14,026 nt of DNA from RGIG1666 sp045595745 (GCA_045595745.1 JAZOBB010000043.1:1-14026), one strand, 5' to 3'; shown: positions 6,470-13,893, numbered from the stretch's first letter. Made by a program: numbers and translations. Notes: generated by a model from the sequence alone, not told the origin.

Positions 6470-7306
6470 ATGATTATAAAATCCGATTGGCACATACATA
6501 CCGAAAATTCTTATGATGCATCGCTTTCGCTTAACGAAATTGCGAAAAATGCAAAAGAATTTGGATTTAAAAAGATAGGCATTACCGACCATGCTAATTT
6601 TAATGACGAAAAGTTTTTAGGTGATTTAAAAAGCTCTGTAAGGAGTGTAAAAGAATTTCAGAAAACACATCCCGAGGTAGTGCTCGGGGTTGAGCTTACA
6701 CCGATTGAAAAACCCGAGTTTGACTATATTGAAAAAACGGGCAGCAGGGAAGGTTATGTTCCGCCGATTATGAGCAAACCCTTTGAGATAGAGCTTGCAC
6801 AGACAAAAGACCAGCTGATAAGCTATGGTATTCGCTATGCAATCGGGGCAGCACACTGGAGAGTAGATGTTCCGCAGGCAAAACAGCTTGCGCCCGATGC
6901 CAGTGCCATGATTAAAGAATGGTATCGCCAGCAAATGTGGCTAGCCTGTGATGAAAGGGTAACAATACTCGGTCATCCGTGGTACAACGGCAAGGCTATT
7001 TGGTACGAGGATTTTTCGGTTATCCCCCGTTCAATGAATATGGATATCGCAGCTGCGCTTAAAGAAAATAAAAAGTATGCAGAATGCAATGCTGGTGTGT
7101 TATGCTCGCCTAAAGCAAGCGAAAAATTCCGCATACAATATGCCGAATTTTTACGTGAGCTTTTTGAAATGGGTATACCGATAACCTATGGGTCTGATTC
7201 GCACAATGAATATAAAGATGCGCATCTTATGGCAGAAAAAATTTTGGCAAGCGTCGGATTTTCTGACGGCGACTTTTCAGAAATTGCTGATGAGCATCTT
7301 TGGTAA
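6470..7306 (+). CDS. PHP-domain metal-dependent phosphoesterase
   Basis: A 278-residue protein of the PHP superfamily, close in outline to histidinol-phosphatase-type (HisK/HisJ) enzymes that hydrolyse phosphate monoesters with a trinuclear metal centre. Metal-ligand motifs are all visible: HIH at 8-10, TDH at 39-41, Glu75 in GVELTP, His129 in GAAHW, His169 in LGHPW, and Asp243/His245 in GSDSHN. The ATG at 6470 has AAGAGG 7 bases before it; an in-frame TTG at 6464 would sit on the ribosome site. No other histidine genes are nearby, so histidinol phosphate is only one possible substrate. Neighbours are a CBM9-like protein upstream (37 bases) and the activase gene downstream (50 bases), all in the same direction with no terminator between them. 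Confidence 0.85.
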   Translation: MIIKSDWHIHTENSYDASLSLNEIAKNAKEFGFKKIGITDHANFNDEKFLGDLKSSVRSVKEFQKTHPEVVLGVELTPIEKPEFDYIEKTGSREGYVPPIMSKPFEIELAQTKDQLISYGIRYAIGAAHWRVDVPQAKQLAPDASAMIKEWYRQQMWLACDERVTILGHPWYNGKAIWYEDFSVIPRSMNMDIAAALKENKKYAECNAGVLCSPKASEKFRIQYAEFLRELFEMGIPITYGSDSHNEYKDAHLMAEKILASVGFSDGDFSEIADEHLW

Positions 7307-7356
7307 AAGGTTAAGTATTTTTATTGTATTTTGTGGCATATAAGAGGTGTTAAAAA

Positions 7357-10305
7357 GTGAGCTTAAATGTAGGCATAGATATTGGCTCAACAACCGTTAA
7401 AGTCGTCGTTACAGACGACGGCGAAATAATATTTAAACATTACGAGCGGCATTATTCGCAGGTGCGCAGCAAGGCTTTGGAAATTTTAAAGCGGGCGCAA
7501 AATGCGATAGGTGACCGCTTGTTTGCCGTTGCGATTTCGGGCTCGGCGGGCTTCGGTGTGGCAAAAAGCGCGAATATAGAGTTCGTTCAGGAGGTTTTTG
7601 CAACAAGCAAAGCAATAAAAAGCTATGGCGACGACATAGATATAGTAATTGAATTAGGCGGCGAGGATGCTAAAATTCTGTTCTTTACGGGCGGCTTAGA
7701 AGAGCGAATGAACGGCTCGTGTGCAGGCGGAACAGGAGCATTTATTGACCAGATGGCAACTCTTTTGAATCTGTCTTTAGATGAGATGGACGAACTGAGC
7801 TTAAAAAGCAAAAAGCTTTATCCGATTGCGTCACGTTGCGGAGTTTTTGCCAAATCTGATATCCAGCCGCTCTTAAATCAGGGCGCAGACAAAGCCGATA
7901 TTTCGGCAAGTATTTTTCAGGCGGTGGTTGACCAGACAATCACGGGCTTAGCGCAAGGAAGACGGCTAGAGGGCAAAATTGCATTTTTGGGCGGACCTTT
8001 GCACTTTTTTCATGGTTTGAGAAAACGTTTTGTCGAAACCTTAAACTTAACCGAAGAAAACGCGGTGTTTTCTGAGCTTGGTCAGTTTGCGGTTGCGATA
8101 GGTGCGGCTCTTTATGCTGAAGAAAACAGCGGACTGTTTTCTTATGATGATTTAATTGCGCGAATTGAAGATACTACAAACGAAGTCACAAACAGCAGAT
8201 ACTTACAGCCGCTTTTTAAAACCCAAGAAGAATATGAAGAGTTTTGCCTGCGTCATAAAAAAGCATCTGTTAAATCTGTACCGATTGATGAGTACTGCAA
8301 AAATGCATATTTAGGAATCGACTGCGGCTCTACAACCGTAAAGCTGGTTTTAATAGGTGAAGATGCAGAGCTTTTATATAGTTTTTATGACTCAAACCGC
8401 GGAAGCACCTTAGATATAGTAAAAGAACAGCTTATAAATCTTTATCACATTTGCGGAGAAAAAATTAAAATTTGCTCGGGTGTTGTTACAGGTTACGGCG
8501 AAGAATTAATTAAAAATGCCTTTCGAATTGATATGGGTATTGTCGAAACAATGGCGCATTTTACTGCAACACGTCATTTTTGTCCCGATGTTGATTTTAT
8601 TTTAGACATCGGCGGTCAGGATATAAAATGCTTTAAGGTTAAAAACGATTCAATCGACAGCATAATGCTTAACGAAGCCTGCTCATCAGGTTGCGGCTCG
8701 TTTATCGAAACCTTTGCAAAATCAATGGGTTATAGCGTAGCCGAATTTGCTCAAAAAGGAATATTTGCAAAAAATCCCGTTGATTTAGGCTCGCGCTGTA
8801 CCGTTTTTATGAACTCATCGGTAAAGCAGGCTCAAAAAGAGGGTGCAGGTGTAGAGGATATTTCGGCTGGTCTTTCGATGAGTGTGGTTAAAAATGCTAT
8901 ATATAAGGTAATTCGTGCTCACAGTGCCGATGAGCTGGGCGAAAAAATAGTCGTTCAGGGCGGAACGTTTTATAACGATGCGGTTTTGCGCAGCTTTGAA
9001 CAGGAACTGGGCAAAGATGTTATTCGCCCAACTATAGCAGGTCTTATGGGTGCATTCGGCGCGGCACTTTATGCTAAAGCTCATATGAAGGGAGAATCTT
9101 CTATTATGAGCCTTTCTGAGCTTGAGGCATTTACTCACAGCGCAAAAGCGGCAAACTGTGGGATTTGTACCAACAAATGCAGCTTGACGGTAATTACCTT
9201 TTCAGACGGCAAAAAGCATATATCAGGCAACCGATGTGAACGACCTTTAGGTAAGAGCATAGCCAAAGAAGTACCGAATATTTACGAATATAAACGCAAA
9301 AGATTAGAAAATCTTGTTTCGGTTTCGGGCAAAAGAGGAAAAATAGGCATTCCCCTAGGACTTAATATGTACGAAAATGCACCTTTTTGGCATGCGTTTT
9401 TAACCTCTTTAGGTTACGAAGTTATATTTTCGGGATTTGCATCTAAAGATACATATAAAAAAGGCAGATATTCGGTTGCATCTGACACAGTTTGCTATCC
9501 TGCAAAGCTCATTCACGGGCATATTGAAACACTGTTAGAGCGGGGAATAGACACAATTTTTTATCCCTGCCTCACCTACAATTTTGACGAGGGCAAGGGA
9601 GATAACCACTATAACTGCCCCGTTGTTGCATATTATCCCGAGCTTTTACGTGCAAACATCGAAAAGCTGTCTAAGGCTAGGTTTTGGTATCCGTATTTCG
9701 GACTTCACAGACCAAAGGATTTTGTAAAGAAAGCATATGAATATTTTAAAGAAAAGGACAGCTCAATAACCTTAGCGGAAGTAAAAAAAGCGGCAAATGC
9801 TGCATATAATGCATATGACGAGTGGAAATCTGAGCTTTTAGCCGAGGGGAAAAAAGCCTTGGAATATGCCGAAAAGAACGGCAAGCAGGTTTTTGTTTTA
9901 GCGGGCAGACCTTATCACATCGACCCCGAAATAAATCATGGAATCGACAGAATGATAAGCTCGTTCGGCATTGTTATCGTATCAGAGGACTGTGTGGCAG
10001 ATTTGGTCGAGCCGCAAAAGGTTAATGTTTTAAATCAATGGACATATCACAGCCGCCTTTATAACGCGGCAAAATATTGCACGCAGAACGAAAACTGCGA
10101 GCTTGTTCAGCTTGTGTCGTTTGGTTGCGGCTTAGATGCTGTTACGACCGACGAGGTAAGAGATATTTTAGAAAACGGTGACAAGCTTTACACCCAGCTT
10201 AAAATTGATGATATTGACAATTTAGGCGCGGTTAAAATCAGAATCCGAAGTCTTTTAGGAGCGATAGACGAGCGGAAAAACATCAAAAAGGAGAGTGATG
10301 TGTGA
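7357..10305 (+). CDS. Double-domain 2-hydroxyacyl-CoA dehydratase activase-like protein
   Basis: A 982-residue soluble BadF/BadG/BcrA/BcrD-family protein. ASKHA ATPase domain 1 (about 3-255) has GIDIGSTTVK at 6-15 and ELGGEDAK at 99-106, with Cys122 (GSCAGGTGAF) and Cys161 (SRCGVF). Domain 2 (about 317-573) repeats this with GIDCGSTTVK, DIGGQDIK at 417-424, Cys442 (NEACSSG) and Cys481 (SRCTVF). In HgdC-type activators the two equivalent Cys per subunit hold one [4Fe-4S] between two monomers. Here one chain supplies all four, as a pseudo-dimer. A further Cys cluster follows at 601, 604, 608 and 627, then a DUF2229-like region (about 655-965) with DTVCYPA at 710-716, Cys738, Cys754 and FGC924. 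The GTG start has AGAGGTG 7 bases upstream. The inferred job is ATP-driven delivery of low-potential electrons, probably to its own C-terminal half and the next gene's product. It overlaps that gene by 1-4 bases. Confidence 0.9.
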   Translation: MSLNVGIDIGSTTVKVVVTDDGEIIFKHYERHYSQVRSKALEILKRAQNAIGDRLFAVAISGSAGFGVAKSANIEFVQEVFATSKAIKSYGDDIDIVIELGGEDAKILFFTGGLEERMNGSCAGGTGAFIDQMATLLNLSLDEMDELSLKSKKLYPIASRCGVFAKSDIQPLLNQGADKADISASIFQAVVDQTITGLAQGRRLEGKIAFLGGPLHFFHGLRKRFVETLNLTEENAVFSELGQFAVAIGAALYAEENSGLFSYDDLIARIEDTTNEVTNSRYLQPLFKTQEEYEEFCLRHKKASVKSVPIDEYCKNAYLGIDCGSTTVKLVLIGEDAELLYSFYDSNRGSTLDIVKEQLINLYHICGEKIKICSGVVTGYGEELIKNAFRIDMGIVETMAHFTATRHFCPDVDFILDIGGQDIKCFKVKNDSIDSIMLNEACSSGCGSFIETFAKSMGYSVAEFAQKGIFAKNPVDLGSRCTVFMNSSVKQAQKEGAGVEDISAGLSMSVVKNAIYKVIRAHSADELGEKIVVQGGTFYNDAVLRSFEQELGKDVIRPTIAGLMGAFGAALYAKAHMKGESSIMSLSELEAFTHSAKAANCGICTNKCSLTVITFSDGKKHISGNRCERPLGKSIAKEVPNIYEYKRKRLENLVSVSGKRGKIGIPLGLNMYENAPFWHAFLTSLGYEVIFSGFASKDTYKKGRYSVASDTVCYPAKLIHGHIETLLERGIDTIFYPCLTYNFDEGKGDNHYNCPVVAYYPELLRANIEKLSKARFWYPYFGLHRPKDFVKKAYEYFKEKDSSITLAEVKKAANAAYNAYDEWKSELLAEGKKALEYAEKNGKQVFVLAGRPYHIDPEINHGIDRMISSFGIVIVSEDCVADLVEPQKVNVLNQWTYHSRLYNAAKYCTQNENCELVQLVSFGCGLDAVTTDEVRDILENGDKLYTQLKIDDIDNLGAVKIRIRSLLGAIDERKNIKKESDV

Positions 10306-11636
10306 TGGATAGCGAAAAGAATTATCCCGTTTTTACCGAAGAAATGAAAAAAACGCACACAATTCTGCTTCCTATGATGCTTCCGATACACTTTGCCTTA
10401 ATGGCTCAGGTTTTGCGTCAGCACGGATATAAAACAGAATTATTAAAAAATGAGTCGCGTTCAGTTGTAGAAGAAGGCTTAAAATATGTGCATAACGATA
10501 CCTGCTATCCTGCGCTTTTAGTTATCGGGCAGTTTATAGATGCTTTAAAAAGCGGCAAATATGATCCCGACAAGACTGCACTTATGATTACGCAAACGGG
10601 CGGCGGATGCAGGGCATCGAACTACATATTTCTTTTAAGAAAGGCATTAAAAAAGAGCGGATTTGGAAACGTACCCGTAATTTCTTTAAATTTTGCCGGT
10701 TTAGATGAAAGCCCGGGCTTTAAAATAACGCTGCCCTTAGCAATAAAATTTGTTTATGCCGCAGAGCTTGGCGATTTTTTAATGCTTTTATCGAATCAAT
10801 GCAAGCCGTACGAAATAAACAGCGGCGATACCGACCGCGTTGTGCAAAAATGGACAGATAAAATAATCGGAAGCTGGTCGGGCAAAAGAATTATAAGCTA
10901 TAAAAAAATTAAAAAAGCATATCCAAAAATTTTAGCGGATTTCGAGGCAATACCCAAAACAAAAGAAAAGAAAATAAAGGTCGGTGTGGTAGGCGAGATT
11001 TATGTTAAATATTCGCCTATGGGCAACAATCACTTAGAGGATTTTCTGCGCTCAGAGGGTGCAGAAACCGTTGTTCCCGGCCTTATGGATTTTTGTATGT
11101 ATTGTCTTTATAACGGCATTGTAAGCAAAAATTTATACGGCGGCGGATTTTTAGGCTTTTTAGCCAGCAAAATAGGCTACGAATTTTTTCTAAAAAAACA
11201 ACGCGGTATGATTCGTGCAATTAAAAAGCATGGTGTTTTTGATTCGCCAATGGATTTTTCGCATACTACAAAGCTTGCGGGCAGTTATATAAATCACGGT
11301 GTTAAAATGGGTGAGGGCTGGCTTTTAACTGTAGAGATGGCAGAACTTATATCAAAGGGTGTATATAACGTTGTGTGCGCTCAGCCGTTTGGCTGTCTGC
11401 CAAATCACATAGCGGGCAAAGGTATGATGAACGAAATAAAGGCAAAGCACCCTATGGCAAATTTAATTGCCATTGACTATGACCCCGGTGCAAGCGAAGT
11501 AAATCAGCAAAACAGAATAAAAATGATGCTTGCAAATGCTAAAATGCCAGAAGATGACAAAGAAGAAACGGCAAAAGAAGTATATACAACTAAAATTGAA
11601 CAAACAGAAATAAATAGCAAGAGACCATATCAATAA
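10302..11636 (+). CDS. HgdB-like 2-hydroxyacyl-CoA dehydratase subunit homologue
   Basis: A 444-residue cytoplasmic protein related to the beta/D-component side of 2-hydroxyglutaryl-CoA dehydratase and to the C-terminal part of long fused activases. Cysteines in conserved-looking contexts are Cys68 (NDTCYPALL), Cys103 (TGGGCRAS), Cys265 and Cys268 (FCMYC), and Cys359 and Cys365 (CAQPFGCLPNH), enough to bind one or more iron-sulfur clusters. DTCYPA and FGC echo the same motifs in the C-terminal half of the upstream activase. The start is either GTG 10302 (AAGGAG 8 bases before) or ATG 10305 (11 bases, overlapping the upstream TGA); both leave translation coupled. The last 30 residues are polar and probably disordered. 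True dehydratase genes, CoA-transferases or electron-transfer flavoproteins are absent nearby, so the substrate is unknown. Many relatives carry this domain fused to the activase; here it is a separate gene. Confidence 0.85.
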   Translation: MMDSEKNYPVFTEEMKKTHTILLPMMLPIHFALMAQVLRQHGYKTELLKNESRSVVEEGLKYVHNDTCYPALLVIGQFIDALKSGKYDPDKTALMITQTGGGCRASNYIFLLRKALKKSGFGNVPVISLNFAGLDESPGFKITLPLAIKFVYAAELGDFLMLLSNQCKPYEINSGDTDRVVQKWTDKIIGSWSGKRIISYKKIKKAYPKILADFEAIPKTKEKKIKVGVVGEIYVKYSPMGNNHLEDFLRSEGAETVVPGLMDFCMYCLYNGIVSKNLYGGGFLGFLASKIGYEFFLKKQRGMIRAIKKHGVFDSPMDFSHTTKLAGSYINHGVKMGEGWLLTVEMAELISKGVYNVVCAQPFGCLPNHIAGKGMMNEIKAKHPMANLIAIDYDPGASEVNQQNRIKMMLANAKMPEDDKEETAKEVYTTKIEQTEINSKRPYQ

Positions 11637-11650
11637 ACATTTTTAATAAA

Positions 11651-11714
11651 TTGTAGGGGTCGATGCCCACATCGACCCGAGAAAACGGGCGGATGTGGGC
11701 ATCCGCCCCTACAA
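11651..11714. repeat. 64-base nested palindromic repeat (MITE/REP-like)
   Basis: Two 29-base imperfect inverted arms (11651-11679 and 11686-11714) flank AGAAAA. The outer ends TTGTAGGGG and CCCCTACAA are perfect. Each arm also folds on itself: GGGTCGATG/CATCGACCC (11657-11665 with 11670-11678) and GGGCGGATG/CATCCGCCC (11687-11695 with 11700-11708). It is GC-rich in AT-rich surroundings and lies just after the HgdB-like stop. It resembles dispersed intergenic palindromes of gut Clostridia; copy number cannot be seen here. Confidence 0.75.
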
Positions 11715-11739
11715 GAAAATTAAAATAACACCGTCTAAC

Positions 11740-11788
11740 AACAAGGCAGTGTAGCGTTTGCTACACTGCCTTGTTTGCTTTTTGCTTT
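11740..11788 (+). terminator. Terminator of the activase operon
   Basis: A perfect 16-bp stem from AACAAGGCAGTGTAGC (11740-11755) with its complement at 11760-11775, loop GTTT, followed on the plus strand by TGCTTTTTGCTTTTATTTTA. This is a strong plus-strand terminator. On the minus strand the sequence after the hairpin lacks a T-run, so its use for the convergent htrA transcript is doubtful. Confidence 0.88.
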
Positions 11789-11829
11789 TATTTTACCTTT
11801 TTATTTTACCTCTTATAAGGAAGGATTAA

Positions 11830-13272
11830 TTACCATCCAAACCACGAGAAGAAGTCAGACGGCAGCTGCGGAATCTGATAATACGGCTGCTGTTGCTGTT
11901 GTTGCTGTTGCGGCTGCTGTGTTGGCTCCGGCTTTTCTTCTTGAAGAGTAACTGAAATCTCTTTTACAACGCCTGAGCGGTTAACCTTCATTTTAATTTT
12001 GTCGCCGGGTTTATGCTCGTCGCGGATTTTGTTAATCTCGTCAACTGTTGTAACCTTAGTGCCCTCGCACTCGATAATAACATCGCCAATCTGAATGCCC
12101 GCGCGTTCTGCCGCACCGTATTCTGTAACTGCGCTTACATAAACACCAATCGGAATGCCCTGAGCCTTAGAAATAGCCTCGGTAACAGTTCTTCCCATTA
12201 ATCCGATAAGCGGTCTGCCTGTTACATATCCGTCTTTTATAATAGATTCAATTATCGGTCTTGCCTCGTTTACCGGGATTGCAAAGCCTAAGCCTTCAAC
12301 GTCATATCCGGTTGATTTCGCGGTATTGATGCCGATAACCTGACCCTTCATATTAAGCAGCGCACCGCCCGAGTTACCGGGGTTAATTGCCGCATCGGTC
12401 TGAATCATTGTCATCTGTTTTCCGTCAATTACCATAGAACGGTTAATCGCGCTTATATATCCTACTGTTAAAGTTCCTGCAAGCTCTTCACGGAGCGGAT
12501 TACCGATTGCAAGAGCCATATCGCCGACTCTGAGCTCAGATGAATCTCCGAGCTCGGCATACGGCAGAGCCTGGTCGTTTTCAATCTTTAAAACAGCAAG
12601 GTCTGTGCGTGAGTCTGCACCGATAATTTTGGCTTCGAAATTATCGCCGCCGATGGTTGTAACCATAACCTTAGCCGCACCCTCGACAACGTGATTGTTG
12701 GTGACAACATATCCGTCCTGACGGATAATTATGCCCGAGCCGCTGCTCATTGCGGTCTGATTCTGAATATATGCATCCGACTGGCTTTGAACCAAAATAC
12801 TTACAACGGCAGGAGAAGCCTTATCGTAAACCTCGGGAATTGTGAGTGTAGAAGAACCAAAGGTAGAAAGGGCGGTTTTTATCTCGCCGTTATTGCCGTT
12901 TGCCGTCATCTGCTCTGACTGCGACGCACTTGGCGGCGGCAAAACACTGCCCACAATTGCCGGCTTGTATGTCGCGGCAAAAATCGCAAAACAAACAGCA
13001 CAGGTTACAACAGAGCTTAGCATCGCAACAAAGGCAGGCTTGTTAAGTAATTTGCGAAACTTCTTTTCTTTCGGACGATAAATTGATATCGCGCGGCTTT
13101 TAGGTACAGAATTTCGAACAGTTTTTTCAAAGTCATCAGCATACCAGCCCGAGCTTTGAGCAAACGGATTGGAAGAATCACCTTGTTCAACTTTCTCAAA
13201 GGTTTCATCATATGTGTTCTGCGAAGAGTTATTCTCGTCATTTTCGTGTAAAAATTTTTTGAAGTCGCTCAT
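11830..13272 (-). CDS. htrA: Membrane-anchored HtrA/DegP-type serine protease with PDZ domain
   Basis: A 480-residue envelope quality-control protease. Order of parts: a charged, low-complexity cytoplasmic N-terminus (1-78), one membrane segment (about 79-101, LNKPAFVAMLSSVVTCAVCF region), a linker, a trypsin-like domain with catalytic His194 (TNNHVV), Asp224 (RTDLAVLK) and Ser301 (NPGNSGGAL), one PDZ domain (about 355-445), and a Pro/Gln-rich tail with a run of seven Gln. The topology places protease and PDZ outside the membrane. Start choice is uncertain: MSDFKKF (ATG 13272) is preferred, but in-frame ATG 13284 and GTG 13299 add 4 or 9 residues; the only AGAAAGG lies 2 bases before ATG 13284 and 14 before ATG 13272. 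The gene is convergent with the activase operon and preceded by a long structured leader region. HtrA genes are commonly stress-induced; no operator was recognised. Confidence 0.92.
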   Translation of the reverse strand: MSDFKKFLHENDENNSSQNTYDETFEKVEQGDSSNPFAQSSGWYADDFEKTVRNSVPKSRAISIYRPKEKKFRKLLNKPAFVAMLSSVVTCAVCFAIFAATYKPAIVGSVLPPPSASQSEQMTANGNNGEIKTALSTFGSSTLTIPEVYDKASPAVVSILVQSQSDAYIQNQTAMSSGSGIIIRQDGYVVTNNHVVEGAAKVMVTTIGGDNFEAKIIGADSRTDLAVLKIENDQALPYAELGDSSELRVGDMALAIGNPLREELAGTLTVGYISAINRSMVIDGKQMTMIQTDAAINPGNSGGALLNMKGQVIGINTAKSTGYDVEGLGFAIPVNEARPIIESIIKDGYVTGRPLIGLMGRTVTEAISKAQGIPIGVYVSAVTEYGAAERAGIQIGDVIIECEGTKVTTVDEINKIRDEHKPGDKIKMKVNRSGVVKEISVTLQEEKPEPTQQPQQQQQQQQPYYQIPQLPSDFFSWFGW

Positions 13273-13290
13273 AAAAATTTCCATAGCCTT

Positions 13291-13341
13291 TCTGCCCACA
13301 AATGTTAATTAAAAATATACACGCTTCTCATCGTGGGCAGA
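13291..13341 (-). promoter_or_regulatory. Inverted repeat bracketing the htrA start region
   Basis: TCTGCCCAC (13291-13299) and GTGGGCAGA (13333-13341) are a perfect 9-bp inverted repeat 33 bases apart. The AT-rich loop contains a possible -10 (TATATT on the minus strand), and the start-proximal arm abuts the AGAAAGG of htrA. It could be an operator or an mRNA hairpin affecting initiation. It is observed as structure only. Confidence 0.5.
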
Positions 13342-13344
13342 TAA

Positions 13345-13560
13345 GGCGTATAGCAGTAGCTTGCTACAAATCAAACGTCGCTATAAAGCTTGTTTTCTTT
13401 GGCAAGCCTTGCATGGGAGTTATTGACCAAATCAAAGATTTGGATAACTCTCCAAGTGGAAATTATGCACATCGCCGTTTCGTGCCTTTCGGGCACTAAC
13501 TTTAGCGGTGCAATAAATTCCGCCGGAGGCTTTAACGTGATTTTTCACGTTAATACCTCC
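13345..13560 (-). repeat. Hairpin-rich intergenic block upstream of htrA
   Basis: No gene is seen here; much of the sequence folds. There is a small stem GTAGC/GCTAC at 13356-13367. Hairpin A has GAGTTAT 13417-13423 with 13444-13450, enclosing CCAAATC/GATTTGG. Hairpin B pairs 13458-13475 imperfectly with 13505-13521, enclosing GTGCC/GGCAC at 13482-13496. Hairpin C has GGAGG/CCTCC (13525-13529, 13556-13560) enclosing TAACGTGA/TCACGTTA. It could be a dispersed palindromic repeat cluster or a structured 5' leader of htrA. No known riboswitch family was recognised. None of the hairpins has a T-run, so they are not terminators. Confidence 0.6.
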
Positions 13561-13600
13561 AAATCAAAAAATTAAGAATTATAATAATTCAGCTTATGCT

Positions 13601-13629
13601 ATTATAATAAAACATTATTTTGACAGCAA
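13601..13629 (-). promoter_or_regulatory. Candidate distal htrA promoter
   Basis: On the minus strand TTGCTG (13624-13629), a 17-base spacer and TATAAT (13601-13606). If used, the transcript would begin near 13594 and carry a leader of about 320 bases containing the hairpin block. The -35 match is only three of six, and the surrounding 13561-13734 is very AT-rich, with nothing else recognisable in it. Confidence 0.35.
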
Positions 13630-13734
13630 TATGAACAAATTGTAAATAGTAATTAATTTTTTGCAATAATTTTATAAAAAATATTATTTTTAGGCGTTTT
13701 TTAATATTTTTTCAAAAATTTTTTAAATTTACTC

Positions 13735-13763
13735 TTGATTTTTTTAAAAAAAGGTATTATAAT
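13735..13763 (+). promoter_or_regulatory. tRNA-Pro promoter
   Basis: TTGATT (13735-13740), a 17-base A/T-rich spacer and a perfect TATAAT (13758-13763). The start is expected near 13770, 11 bases before the mature tRNA end, as usual for a single tRNA unit. Confidence 0.8.
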
Positions 13764-13780
13764 ATTCAAGTACGATTTAT

Positions 13781-13857
13781 CGGGATGTGGCTCAGTTTGG
13801 TAGAGCACTACGTTCGGGACGTAGGGGCCGCTGGTTCAAATCCCGCCATCCCGACCA
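13781..13857 (+). tRNA. tRNA-Pro (CGG anticodon)
   Basis: A 77-base tRNA with encoded CCA (13855-13857). The acceptor stem CGGGATG/CATCCCG is perfect, the D stem is GCTC/GAGC, and the anticodon stem CTACG/CGTAG holds the loop TTCGGGA with anticodon CGG, which reads CCG proline codons. The TTCAAAT T-loop is normal, but the T stem GCTGG/CCCGC has a T-C mismatch at its middle pair. The gene stands alone with its own promoter and terminator. Confidence 0.95.
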
Positions 13858-13861
13858 TGCC

Positions 13862-13893
13862 GAAGCAAAGCTAGCTTTGCTTCACCTTTTTTT
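13862..13893 (+). terminator. tRNA-Pro terminator
   Basis: A perfect 10-bp stem, GAAGCAAAGC (13862-13871) with GCTTTGCTTC (13874-13883), has TA at its centre, followed by ACC and seven T residues (13887-13893). It lies 4 bases after the tRNA CCA. Confidence 0.9.

Noticed and set aside
11740..11775. The 16-bp hairpin after the activase operon as a mobile repeat
   Set aside because: A perfect stem with a 4-base loop and T-runs directly after it at the end of an operon is explained as a rho-independent terminator.
13528..13560. Resemblance of AAAGCCTCCGGC (minus strand) to the cyclic-di-GMP-I riboswitch core
   Set aside because: The rest of the GEMM consensus (the CACGCACAGGGCAAACC part and the tetraloop-receptor helix) is absent. 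The similarity comes from the GGAGG/CCTCC stem.
13302..13575. Plus-strand open frames of 61-65 codons upstream of the tRNA
   Set aside because: No ribosome binding sites, no recognisable protein, and they overlap the hairpin block. The open frames look accidental.
13620..13648. Plus-strand TTGACA-17-TAAATA as a promoter for tRNA-Pro
   Set aside because: It lies over 130 bases upstream, and a better promoter at 13735-13763 is correctly placed for the tRNA.
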